From DATMGU01 sp035555315 (GTDB lineage Bacteria > Pseudomonadota > Alphaproteobacteria > ATCC43930 > CGMCC-115725), in NCBI GenBank assembly GCA_035555315.1, contig DATMGU010000042.1, positions 1-35,066 of the forward strand: 35,066 nucleotides of DNA. The letters are read 5' to 3'. A program made the position numbers and the translations under genes. Shown here piece after piece: positions 8,113-16,025 of this stretch; the stretch's first letter is position 1; each line of letters begins with the position of its first letter. Under the pieces are notes generated by a model, which did no database searches, was not told the origin of the DNA, and worked only from the letters and a program-made list of their open reading frames with translations.

Positions 8113-11100
8113 TTATCGGCTGATTGCCGTCGTCCCCGGGGCGGTCGAGGATCGTCTCGCATCGAGCCACTGGCGCAGCGCGTTTGCCGTGTGTCGGGCC
8201 GTCTCCTGCAAATCATCGGCGAGGCGTGCCGCATCGGCGAGGTCGCCGCGGCGGCAGGCGGCTTCGAGGTCGCGCGCGCAGTGGCTTAGTGCCAGTGCCC
8301 CGACATTGCCGGCGGTACCGATCATGGTGTGAGCCGCCTCGCCAAGAGCATCGAGGTCGCCGCCAGCGGCGAGGCTTGCGATGAGAGGCGGATGCTCCTC
8401 GGCGTGGTTGACGAACAGCCGCAGGATTTCATCGAAGGGCTGGGCTGGGATCGCGGCCTCGACTGCCCGAAAATGGGTGATGTCGAAGGCGCCGGCCAAG
8501 GCCGCGTCGGCGGAGGCATCCGGTGCCGCGGCGGACGTACCAGGCGGAGCGCCCCGGCCATGCGCCGCGAGCTTCTTGAAGAGTTCCGCCGCGTCGAGCG
8601 GCTTCGAGACATAGTCGTTCACGCCGGCAGCCAGATATTCTTCCTTGGCGCCGGCCATCGCATGGGCGGTGAGCGCGATGATCGACACGCCCCCCTTGGC
8701 GCCGCCGAGCGCCCGGATCCGCTTCGTCGCCTCGATGCCGTCGAGGACCGGCATCTGCACATCCATCAGCACGACGTCGTAATCGCTCTCGATCACGGCC
8801 GCGACCGCCTGCTCGCCGTTCTCGACGAGCACGACGCTGTGACCGGCGTGCTGCAGGAGCAGGCTCATAAGCTGCTGGTTGATCTTGTTGTCCTCGGCGA
8901 CGAGGATCGCGAGCGGCCGCGACTCCGGTGTCGTGCCGGGTGCCGCGGCTTGCGCGGGGCCGGCCGCGCCGAAGAGCCGCTGAAACGTCTCGATGAACGT
9001 CTGCTCGCGTACCGGCTTCGTCAGGACGGCGTCGACCGCCTCTTGCGTCTCGCGGTCCAGCCCGTGCGCGCCGGCCGAGGATGCGATGACGAGCTTCGTT
9101 CCGGCGAGATCGGGATGGGTCCTAATCCGCTGGACAAGTGCCGCGGCCGGTTGCCCGAGCCTTGTCTCATCGATCAGCACCAGATCGAAGGGGGCGCCAA
9201 GGTGCCTGCCGTGTTCGAGTTCGGTGATCGCCTGACCGTCATCGACCGTGACCGACGCGATGCCGAGCGCAGCCAGCTGCTGCCCGAATGCCCGACGATC
9301 GAGGTCGACCTCGGCGACGAGCAGGACCCGCAAGCCCGTTAGCGCCTCGGGGAGTTGGCGTCGCGCGACGATCGGGCTCCGCGCCGGCGCCAACGGCACG
9401 TCGAACCAGAACCGATTACCCACACCGCCCGGCGTGCTGTCGACCCCGATCGTGCCACCCATCAGCGTGACCAATTCCCGGCTGATCGCCAGGCCGAGAC
9501 CGGTGCCTCCGAACCGGCGGGTGACCGAGCTGTCGGCCTGTTCGAACTTCTCGAAGAGGCGGCTGCGAACCTCCTCGGTCATGCCGATGCCGGTGTCGGC
9601 GATCTCGAAACGCAGGCGCGTCGTGTCGTCCGGCACACCGGGCCACACCGTCACATCGACCGAGACGCTGCCCTGGTCGGTGAACTTGACTGCGTTGCCG
9701 ATGAGGTTGAGCAGCACCTGGCGGAGCCGAGTGGGGTCGCCTCGGAAACCGGACCGTGCCGCCGGTTCGATGCCGACGGTGAGATCGATGCCTTTGTCGT
9801 GCGCCTTCGGACCGAAGAGTCCCACGGCCCCTTCGACAGTATCGACGAGATCGAAATCCAACGCTTCGAGATCGACCTTGCCGGCTTCGAGCTTCGAGAT
9901 GTCCAGGATGTCGTTCAGCATGGTCAGCAACGCTTTGGCGCTGTCGCGCACCGCATTGGCGCATTCGTATTGCTCGGGCGTGAGGTCGGTCCGCAGGAGG
10001 ATCGCGTTCATCCCCATGATGCCGTTCATGGGCGTACGGATCTCGTGCGACATGTTGGCGAGGAAGTCGGACTTCGCGCGGTTCGCCGCCTGTGCCGCCG
10101 CGGTCGTCCTGCGCAGGCTCGCGGATAAGGAGGTGAGGCGCAGGAAATAGCCGACGATCATCGCGGTTATCGTCAGCCCGGTGACCAGGCGCGCGATCGC
10201 GGAACGGCTGCCGATGCCGCCGTCGAGCGCCTGCCCCGGAGCGAAGATGATGCCCCAGGTCTGGTCGACGACCTGCAAAGTCGCCTGCCAATGCGGACCG
10301 GCCAACAGTTCCGCCTCGGTGGGGGCGGCGGCCGGTGTTGCGCGCGTTCCCGCCGAATGCCAATAGATCAGCCGATGGTCGGGTGGCTTGCTCGGATCGA
10401 AGAAGTACATGTCGAGCCCGGCCGCCCATTCATTGGTCCTGAGAATGTTCTGGATCATCGCCCCGGTCTCGAAGGCGCCAAGGATGATGCCCTTGGGTGT
10501 GCGCGATCCTGCGTCGCTCGGTGCCGCTCGATCCCAGACGGGGATGAAGCTCAGGAACCCGGCGGCCGCGCGGCTCGCATTGGCCAGCGTAAGAGGGGGC
10601 GTCGCCGCCGGACGATCCGTTTCGCGCGCCTGTCCGAGGATGCCGTGGCGCATCGGCTCGGAGGCGAGGTCGAACCCCATGATCGGCAAATTCGGCTCGC
10701 CGGGGTCGGAATAGAAGATCGGGAAGTATTCGTCGCGCTCCGCGGCACGGAGGAGTTTGCCCGTGCTGTCGCGTTCCTTGATCTCGAAATCCGGGAAACC
10801 ATCGGCGCGGGCGGCGCGTTCGAAGGCGTCGCGCTGGGCGCCGGTGACCCGTGGCGCCCAGCCGGTGTCTCGAAGACCGATGACGTGCTCGCGAAGGATC
10901 TTCGAGAAAGCCTGGAATTCGCCGCGGGCGATCGGTCGATCCGTCGACGCGAAATAGCCGCGCAAGGTAAAGAGCAGGTTCGCGGCGTTCGCCAGATCGG
11001 CTTCGATCGTTTGGTGATAGCTGCGCGCAAGGTTGACGAAGTTGAGTTCGGCGAGCCGCGACTCCGACTGCGCGTTGGTAAGGAATGCCGCCACCGACAA

Positions 11101-11190
11101 GACAACGCCAGCCAGCGCCGCTACCGTCGCGGCGAGATAACGCATGGAGCGTCGCCGCTCGGATGTCGGCTCGATTCCGGCGTTCATCAT
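8113..11190 (-). CDS. CHASE-domain hybrid histidine kinase with two receivers and an Hpt domain
   Basis: 1025 residues, inner membrane. A first membrane helix (about 16-38), a periplasmic CHASE ligand-binding domain (about 60-300), a second helix (about 325-345), then HisKA with phospho-acceptor His382 in MSHEIRTPMNG. The ATPase has NLIGNAVKFT, DTGIGM and GGTGLGLAISREL. Receiver 1 keeps the acceptor Asp674 (LVLIDE) and a Lys but has Ala-Glu where two acids are usual. Receiver 2 is intact (AEDN, Asp810 in LMDVQMP, KPL). The C-terminal Hpt domain has His954 in AHTMIGTAGNVG, with Ile where the HxxKG lysine is normal. All steps of a phosphorelay are in one chain; no partner response regulator is nearby. 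It ends 4 bases from the convergent cupin gene. Two ATGs (11190, 11187) are possible. Confidence 0.9.
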   Translation of the reverse strand: MMNAGIEPTSERRRSMRYLAATVAALAGVVLSVAAFLTNAQSESRLAELNFVNLARSYHQTIEADLANAANLLFTLRGYFASTDRPIARGEFQAFSKILREHVIGLRDTGWAPRVTGAQRDAFERAARADGFPDFEIKERDSTGKLLRAAERDEYFPIFYSDPGEPNLPIMGFDLASEPMRHGILGQARETDRPAATPPLTLANASRAAAGFLSFIPVWDRAAPSDAGSRTPKGIILGAFETGAMIQNILRTNEWAAGLDMYFFDPSKPPDHRLIYWHSAGTRATPAAAPTEAELLAGPHWQATLQVVDQTWGIIFAPGQALDGGIGSRSAIARLVTGLTITAMIVGYFLRLTSLSASLRRTTAAAQAANRAKSDFLANMSHEIRTPMNGIMGMNAILLRTDLTPEQYECANAVRDSAKALLTMLNDILDISKLEAGKVDLEALDFDLVDTVEGAVGLFGPKAHDKGIDLTVGIEPAARSGFRGDPTRLRQVLLNLIGNAVKFTDQGSVSVDVTVWPGVPDDTTRLRFEIADTGIGMTEEVRSRLFEKFEQADSSVTRRFGGTGLGLAISRELVTLMGGTIGVDSTPGGVGNRFWFDVPLAPARSPIVARRQLPEALTGLRVLLVAEVDLDRRAFGQQLAALGIASVTVDDGQAITELEHGRHLGAPFDLVLIDETRLGQPAAALVQRIRTHPDLAGTKLVIASSAGAHGLDRETQEAVDAVLTKPVREQTFIETFQRLFGAAGPAQAAAPGTTPESRPLAILVAEDNKINQQLMSLLLQHAGHSVVLVENGEQAVAAVIESDYDVVLMDVQMPVLDGIEATKRIRALGGAKGGVSIIALTAHAMAGAKEEYLAAGVNDYVSKPLDAAELFKKLAAHGRGAPPGTSAAAPDASADAALAGAFDITHFRAVEAAIPAQPFDEILRLFVNHAEEHPPLIASLAAGGDLDALGEAAHTMIGTAGNVGALALSHCARDLEAACRRGDLADAARLADDLQETARHTANALRQWLDARRSSTAPGTTAISR

Positions 11191-11448
11191 GCGAACTCGA
11201 TTGCGATGTGGACGTGGTCACCGAGGCATCGGGTGCAGGGTGGATCCTGCGAGATATCGTGGCCAGGGCCGCGTAAGATCATTTTTGTTCTGTCTCTGGG
11301 GGAGCCTACGGCCGGGTATCGTACGACGATCCGAGTTAACGGACAGCTTACTCTTTCGACGGGCACCGTTATCTTGCCCAGCGGTGCACGACGTTGGCTG
11401 GTCGGGGCGGATCAGGCTGTGGCGGCCGAGCCGCATCTCACCACAGGG

Positions 11449-11862
11449 TCACAATGGCAGCTGTCTGATCTGGCTGCTCTTGCTCATTGGCAATTCAAAC
11501 AGGAAAGGTGCTGCGGTCAATGTGGTGAGTTGTTCGATATCAGGCCAACGCCAGAGCAGGAACGATGCCTGCTGATTGAGGGGAGTCTTTTGGTAAGCCG
11601 GTGCGAAAACAAATCCTCTAAGCCGCGCCTGCCGGAAGGCCATACGCTCAGCCGGGTTCCTTTGTATTCTGAGGTCACCAGTAAACACTATCCAAGTGTC
11701 GCCCCCGTCCGCGGCGAGCATATCAATCCATGCGATATCATCTGCGTCGCGCCCGCAAGGCATCTCCTTAATATGCCTTGCCTCGTGCCCGTTGTGCCGG
11801 ATGAACCCATCGATTGTTGCAGCAAGCGCGGGCGAGGTACAATTATCGAAGAATAGCCTCAA
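11449..11862 (-). CDS. VapC45-like PIN-domain toxin
   Basis: 137 residues starting MRLFFDNCTS, with Asp6 as the first PIN acid, an acidic group GRDADDIAW (Asp39, 41, 42) and VFTGDLRI (Asp63), the spacing expected of a PIN-like ribonuclease. The length matches the VapC45 family (Mycobacterium Rv2019 is about 138 residues). The start overlaps the stop of the preceding gene by four bases (ATGA), so the two are translated together. Its role as an RNA-cutting toxin is inferred from fold and partner. Base use looks less GC-rich than the flanking kinase and oxidase genes, which suggests acquisition by transfer. Between its stop and the kinase start, 11191-11448 holds no recognisable gene. Confidence 0.75.
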   Translation of the reverse strand: MRLFFDNCTSPALAATIDGFIRHNGHEARHIKEMPCGRDADDIAWIDMLAADGGDTWIVFTGDLRIQRNPAERMAFRQARLRGFVFAPAYQKTPLNQQASFLLWRWPDIEQLTTLTAAPFLFELPMSKSSQIRQLPL

Positions 11863-12557
11863 GCAGCATTCCGCAGGCTCATCTCATCGATAAAAGCGAC
11901 GGCCCGCTTAATTGCGCGGACCGGCACGTCCCACGCGCGCGCGGCCGCCTCAACGGATCCTTCGGCCTCGGCGGCGGCCGCCAAAACCTCGGCCGGAACC
12001 GAGGTTTCTGCCTCGATAGGACGACCAAATGACCTCGCAGGGTCGACCACGATCGACCGCGTCTTACCGAACACCCACCAGCGTGCAGGCACGCCTTCGG
12101 CGTCATACTCGATATTCCTCAGGCTCCGCTTCAGGATCTCGTGAAATGCGTACTGGCTCTTGAAGAGATCGATAAATTTGGTCTGGCCATCCCCCTCAAC
12201 AACTTGAAGAAAGACAGAACGACCATCAGTCTGGAAACGGCTAGTGGATAGTGGGCGCTCATCTTTAATCAGTTCCCGAGCGAGTTGGATCGCCTGTCGT
12301 ACCTTCTGAGCGCTCAATCCCTGCTCAATGAACGCGGACGCCACCCTGATTTCCATGAGATCTCGGAAACCAAGGATGATGCCTTGCTCCCCGAGATCTA
12401 CCTGCGGCGTCCATAACGGGTCATATTGCTGGCTTTTGACGTGATGCCCGCGCAACCAACGGTTTATCTTAGCTGGCGAAATCTGAACGAGCTTTCCAGC
12501 TTCGGCCGGAGTGTATAGGCCGATTCCGATCAGGGTATCAGGGACTCGGTGCATCAC
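11859..12557 (-). CDS. VapB45-like antitoxin (HTH plus DUF433)
   Basis: 232 residues. The N-terminus (IGLYTPAEAGKLVQISPAKI then NRWLRG) resembles a MerR/Xre-like DNA-binding helix-turn-helix. The C-terminal 60 residues (IVVDPARSFGRPIEAETSVP onward, through DVPVRAIKRAVAFIDE) read as a DUF433 domain. The size and order match Rv2018 (VapB45), which precedes a VapC45 toxin, as here. It should bind and block the toxin and repress the shared promoter. GGGGAG lies 7 bases before a GTG at 12557 and 10 before an ATG at 12554; either may be the start. Composition is less GC-rich than the neighbours, as for the toxin. Confidence 0.75.
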   Translation of the reverse strand: MMHRVPDTLIGIGLYTPAEAGKLVQISPAKINRWLRGHHVKSQQYDPLWTPQVDLGEQGIILGFRDLMEIRVASAFIEQGLSAQKVRQAIQLARELIKDERPLSTSRFQTDGRSVFLQVVEGDGQTKFIDLFKSQYAFHEILKRSLRNIEYDAEGVPARWWVFGKTRSIVVDPARSFGRPIEAETSVPAEVLAAAAEAEGSVEAAARAWDVPVRAIKRAVAFIDEMSLRNAA

Positions 12558-12632
12558 GGTAAATCTCCCCGTGTATGTGGAAGGAAGCGCGGCCTGACGT
12601 CAACCGGTGAAACATAGGGACATACTCCCCGT
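12555..12632 (-). promoter_or_regulatory. Candidate operator/leader of the toxin-antitoxin operon
   Basis: Just upstream of the antitoxin, CTCCCCGT occurs twice as a direct repeat (12565-12572 and 12625-12632, plus strand). CACGG (12555-12559) and CCGTG (12569-12573) form an inverted repeat around the antitoxin's GGGGAG, and TGACGTCA (12595-12602) is an 8-base palindrome. A TTGACG on the minus strand could be a -35 box but no good -10 follows. These could serve autorepression; none is proven. Confidence 0.3.
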
Positions 12633-12643
12633 TCACCTCATCC

Positions 12644-14218
12644 TCAGATCTTCTTCGCCGCGACCCGCTTTGCGATCTCGCCGATCGTGTAATGGGCGGA
12701 GCGCAGGGCGCCTTCCTGCCAGCCGGTGATGTAGCTGATGTGCTCGCCGGCGAAATAGATAGGGCCGTCGGGTTGCAGCAACGTGGGATAGGCATCCTTG
12801 CGGGCGGCGCGGCTCCATTCCGCCCAGCCGGCACCGGTGAACGGGATCTTCGGCCAGGCGATCGTGACCCCGCGCCCGACCTCGCGGGCATAGCCGGGAT
12901 GCAGGCGCTCGCCGCTGGCGATCGCCATCGCCAGACGCTCCTGCGGGGTGCGCGCGGCGAAGGCGTTACCGAAATCGTCGCTCCAGATATAGGCGCCGAC
13001 CAGGATGCCCTTGGCTTGGTGCAGCCCGGCGCTGGGGTACCAGATCTGTGTGATGTCTCGATTGGTCCACGAGATCCCGCCATAGATCTGCTGGTCCAGC
13101 TCCCAGAAGCGGCGATCCGCCTGGAAGCCGACCTTGCCGGCGGGGACGTAATCGACCGCGGCGATGGCGGTACGCACCGCCGGGGCGAAATCGGCGTCGA
13201 TCCGGCCCAGGACCGGAAACGGCACCGTGCAGATGACATAGGGTGCCTCGACCGTGCGCTCGGCACCGGTCAGGCGATCCTTCCAGATCACCCGCGCACC
13301 GGCATCGGTGCGGCGCAGCTGGGTCACCTCGGCGTTGTAGGTGATGAGCGGGCCCAGTGCCCGGCCGAACGCCTCGCCGATCCGGCCCATGCCGCCGACC
13401 GGCTGCATCATGGTGGCGGCCTGGTCGAAGCTTTCGCCGAACTGCGTCTTATAGTGCCAGAAATCGGCGGCGAGCAACCGCCGGAGGTCGAGCGGCGGGT
13501 TGATATTGCCGGCATCGGTTCCGCCGCCCGGCGGCTCGGCATAGCCCGATCGGTCCGATCCCTTATAGGTCAAATCCTTGTCGAGCGCGCCGAAGCTGCG
13601 CAGGAACGCCCGGATATGTTCCTGATCCTCGGTCGAGACCGGCTGATCCAGCGCCACCTTGTCGATCGCCTTGGCGGCGAGCTCCGCGACGAAGCCGCGG
13701 GCATCGTTGATGACCGCGCGGGCCAGTTGCGGCTTGCCGTCGAAGGCATCGTCGTCCTGCAGATAGGCGCCGCGATTGTCGTTGCTCATCACTTCGAGGG
13801 CGACGCCCAGTTCGCGGCAATAGCCCAGGATGCCCTGGTGATGATAGGGCAGCCGCGCCGGTCCGGGGTTCATGTAGAGATGATCGGCGGTATCCCAGGC
13901 GACCGCCTGGCTGCCGTCGACCTCCTCGACCACGTCGCCGCCGCGCAGCGACCAGTTGCGGCCGCCCGGCCGCCCGCGTGCCTCCAGGATGGTGCAGTCA
14001 TAGCCGGCCTTGCGCAGCTCGTAGGCTGCGACCATGCCGGCGATGCCGGCGCCCAGAATGACGATCTTGGTATTGGCGCCGGATCCGGCGGGCAGGGCCG
14101 GTGGGCCGGCATAGGCGGCGGGTATCGGCAACAGCCCCATCGCGGCCATCGTCCGATAGGCTGCGGCGCCACCGCCCGCGCGGCCGACCAGGTTCAGGAA
14201 GCGCCGCCGTGTCGTCAC
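12644..14218 (-). CDS. Tat-exported FAD-dependent amine/L-amino-acid oxidase family protein
   Basis: 524 residues. The N-terminus MTTRRRFLNLVG is a twin-arginine signal with a following hydrophobic stretch ending near AAYA (about 37), so the enzyme should be exported folded with its cofactor. IVILGAGIAGMVAAYELRKA is the FAD Rossmann motif (G56xG58xxG61) with Glu79 for the ribose, followed by RPGGRNW. Near the C-terminus YFAGEHISYITGWQEGALRS is the flavin-contacting end typical of monoamine and L-amino-acid oxidases. The family oxidises amines or amino acids with release of peroxide and ammonia; the substrate is not evident. It starts with GTG, 54 bases after the anti-sigma gene in the same direction, so it may be both co-transcribed with and controlled by that sigma factor. 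Confidence 0.85.
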   Translation of the reverse strand: MTTRRRFLNLVGRAGGGAAAYRTMAAMGLLPIPAAYAGPPALPAGSGANTKIVILGAGIAGMVAAYELRKAGYDCTILEARGRPGGRNWSLRGGDVVEEVDGSQAVAWDTADHLYMNPGPARLPYHHQGILGYCRELGVALEVMSNDNRGAYLQDDDAFDGKPQLARAVINDARGFVAELAAKAIDKVALDQPVSTEDQEHIRAFLRSFGALDKDLTYKGSDRSGYAEPPGGGTDAGNINPPLDLRRLLAADFWHYKTQFGESFDQAATMMQPVGGMGRIGEAFGRALGPLITYNAEVTQLRRTDAGARVIWKDRLTGAERTVEAPYVICTVPFPVLGRIDADFAPAVRTAIAAVDYVPAGKVGFQADRRFWELDQQIYGGISWTNRDITQIWYPSAGLHQAKGILVGAYIWSDDFGNAFAARTPQERLAMAIASGERLHPGYAREVGRGVTIAWPKIPFTGAGWAEWSRAARKDAYPTLLQPDGPIYFAGEHISYITGWQEGALRSAHYTIGEIAKRVAAKKI

Positions 14219-14272
14219 GGGTATGGGGTAATCACGGGCATCACGGTATGACCGTCGCCCGCGTCACCGTCC

Positions 14273-15157
14273 TCAGATCGCGTTCAATTGCCAGGCGATG
14301 TCGTTCGCCAAGCCCCACATATAGCCCTTGTCGGCCTGTCCGACGATCGCGTAGGCCCGGCCCATATGCCGCCAATACAACAGATTGATGTTCTGGCGGG
14401 TGTCATAGGTCGGCGCCACATCGGTGCGCTTGGAGGTCGCGATCACCACGGTGATCGGCCCCAGCGCCTTGTTCTCGGTGGTGTAGTAGAGCTGCGCCGC
14501 CGGCCGGCCCTCGATCACCAATTGACGCAAGCCCTTGAACTCCAGCCCCCAGGGCTTGAGGTCGGGGATCTTGAGGTCGCCAGGAATATGCTGGCTGATC
14601 TTTTGATTGGCATCGTCGCCGGTCGCCGGAATGTCGAATACCGTGCTGTCCGAGCCGCCGGTAGGCGGGGCTGCGAACAGGTTGTGGTAGCCGGCGACGT
14701 TGTCGAGCCAGGAATTATTGACCGAGGTCGCGTCGATCGGCGCCATCTGCGACTGTTTGACCTGGCCGTCGCCCTCGGCACTGCGCATGAAGGGGACGGT
14801 CGCGGTGAAATAGCCGACACTGCCGCCGAACACGACGCCGAACAGCGACGCCGCCGCTGCCATACCGACCCACCAGCGGGAACCGCCCATGCTGGTTTTT
14901 GGGCGGAACGCCAGGACCGTCGCCGATGCGGGCAACGCCTTGGCGCCGGTCGCGGCAGCCAGCAAGCTCTCCGGCACCGGCTCGTCCAGCAGCTCGTCGA
15001 ACGCGTCGCGCAGCAGGTTGCCGCTGAGCGTCAGCGCGCGCAGACGCTCGCGGAAAGCCTCGTCGCGCTCAAGGTACGAATCGATCTCGGCGAGGTCGGC
15101 TTCGCCGAGTTCGCCATCCAAATACGCCACGAGCAGTTCATCGCTGGGCTTTTGCAT
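14273..15157 (-). CDS. Membrane anti-sigma factor
   Basis: About 294 residues. The first 60 (DELLVAYLDGELGEADLAEI and on) form the acidic helical start typical of anti-sigma factors. One membrane helix follows at about 96-118 (WWVGMAAAASLFGVVFGGSV), then a periplasmic domain of about 175 residues with no motif I recognise. The His-x3-Cys-x2-Cys zinc motif of ZAS anti-sigma factors is absent. Its start lies inside the end of the sigma gene (about 20-base overlap), so the two are coupled. GAGGGAG is 8 bases before the ATG at 15157; a GTG at 15160 is also possible. It should hold the sigma factor at the membrane until a periplasmic signal arrives. Confidence 0.8.
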   Translation of the reverse strand: MQKPSDELLVAYLDGELGEADLAEIDSYLERDEAFRERLRALTLSGNLLRDAFDELLDEPVPESLLAAATGAKALPASATVLAFRPKTSMGGSRWWVGMAAAASLFGVVFGGSVGYFTATVPFMRSAEGDGQVKQSQMAPIDATSVNNSWLDNVAGYHNLFAAPPTGGSDSTVFDIPATGDDANQKISQHIPGDLKIPDLKPWGLEFKGLRQLVIEGRPAAQLYYTTENKALGPITVVIATSKRTDVAPTYDTRQNINLLYWRHMGRAYAIVGQADKGYMWGLANDIAWQLNAI

Positions 15158-15668
15158 CACTTATGCTCCCTCGGAGACCGCTCCCTGACTCGAGCAGCGC
15201 GATAAGCGCTACCCTGGCCCTGGCGAGGCGGCTCATGATGGTGCCTACCGGCACCTGAGCGATCTCCGCCGCCTCCTTGTAACTAAACCCCTCGACCGTC
15301 ACGAGCATCAACGCCGCTCGCTGGTCCGCCGGCAGACGGGCCGCCGCCCGCCTTACTTCCTCCAAGGCCAACCGGGCTTCCACCCGCCTGACCGGTTCAT
15401 CGCTGCCGAACCGATCATCCTCGACCTCGGCTTCCTCCTTGCGGACGTCGCGCGATCGGATCTGATCGATCCAGATGGTCTGGATGATCCGAAACATCCA
15501 GCTGTCGAACCGTGTTCCCTCTTGGAACTGGTGCTGACGAGTCAGCGCCCGCTCGCAAGCCGACTGCACGAGATCATCCGCCTGAGCCACCGCCCCGGTC
15601 AATCCGCGTGCGAACCGTCGTAACCGAGGTAACGACGCCACCAACCGTTCACTGAACGCGTCGGTCAC
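15138..15668 (-). CDS. ECF RNA polymerase sigma factor (RpoE-like)
   Basis: 176 residues with the two ECF sigma domains. Region 2 has LVQSACERAL and FDSWMFRIIQTIWIDQIRSR, which melt and contact the -10 element. Region 4 has LPADQRAALMLVTVEGFSYK followed by EAAEIAQVPVGTIMSRLARA, the helix-turn-helix for the -35. The start is GTG at 15668, overlapping the stop of a small upstream ORF by four bases. The anti-sigma factor follows with overlap, then the Tat oxidase, which is the likely regulated output. Its promoter motif could not be identified by eye. Confidence 0.92.
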   Translation of the reverse strand: MTDAFSERLVASLPRLRRFARGLTGAVAQADDLVQSACERALTRQHQFQEGTRFDSWMFRIIQTIWIDQIRSRDVRKEEAEVEDDRFGSDEPVRRVEARLALEEVRRAAARLPADQRAALMLVTVEGFSYKEAAEIAQVPVGTIMSRLARARVALIALLESGSGLRGSISDAKAQR

Positions 15669-15991
15669 CGCGAATTCACCGTATCAATCGCCCATGCACC
15701 GCGATAACGATCCCATCGCGGGTTTATTCCGTGAAAATCCACTCGTTGGTTTGCGGCTCGCACTTTTCCTCCACCCGGTGCCAAACTCCGGACATCGTTG
15801 GCATACTGTGGATTCCGCTGGGCGTACAGAGCGGCTTGGCCGTTGGCGTCATTCCACCGTGCCGGCGTGGCGGCATATCCGACGCTTTCACCCGTCACAT
15901 TGTTCGTGTACGTACGTTTGATGAAAGCGCGCGGCCGCTTCACAAACCGTCCCGGCCGCTGCATGGTGCGGGGCCGTCGCGCAGGATGCAT
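15665..15991 (-). CDS. Small hypothetical ORF coupled to the sigma factor
   Basis: About 108 residues from an ATG at 15991 (other in-frame ATGs at 16027 and 15964). It is basic at its N-terminus, then soluble with many Asn, Arg and Tyr (YAATPARWNDANGQAALYAQ). I do not recognise a family. Its stop overlaps the sigma factor GTG as GTGA, the usual sign of translational coupling, which argues for a real gene. Against it: codon use is less strict than in neighbours, there is no convincing start, and it lies next to the divergent pntAA start. Treat as uncertain. Confidence 0.3.
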   Translation of the reverse strand: MHPARRPRTMQRPGRFVKRPRAFIKRTYTNNVTGESVGYAATPARWNDANGQAALYAQRNPQYANDVRSLAPGGGKVRAANQRVDFHGINPRWDRYRGAWAIDTVNSR

Positions 15992-16025
15992 GTCGCTCGG
16001 GCATTGGGGGGAGATGAAGACACCC

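Noticed and set aside
10291..11856. 521-codon plus-strand frame crossing the kinase start and the toxin gene
   Set aside because: It is antisense to the CHASE domain and to the PIN toxin. Its translation has no motif and no start signal.
12692..14251. 519-codon open frame on the plus strand
   Set aside because: It is antisense to the Tat flavin oxidase and has no recognisable domain.
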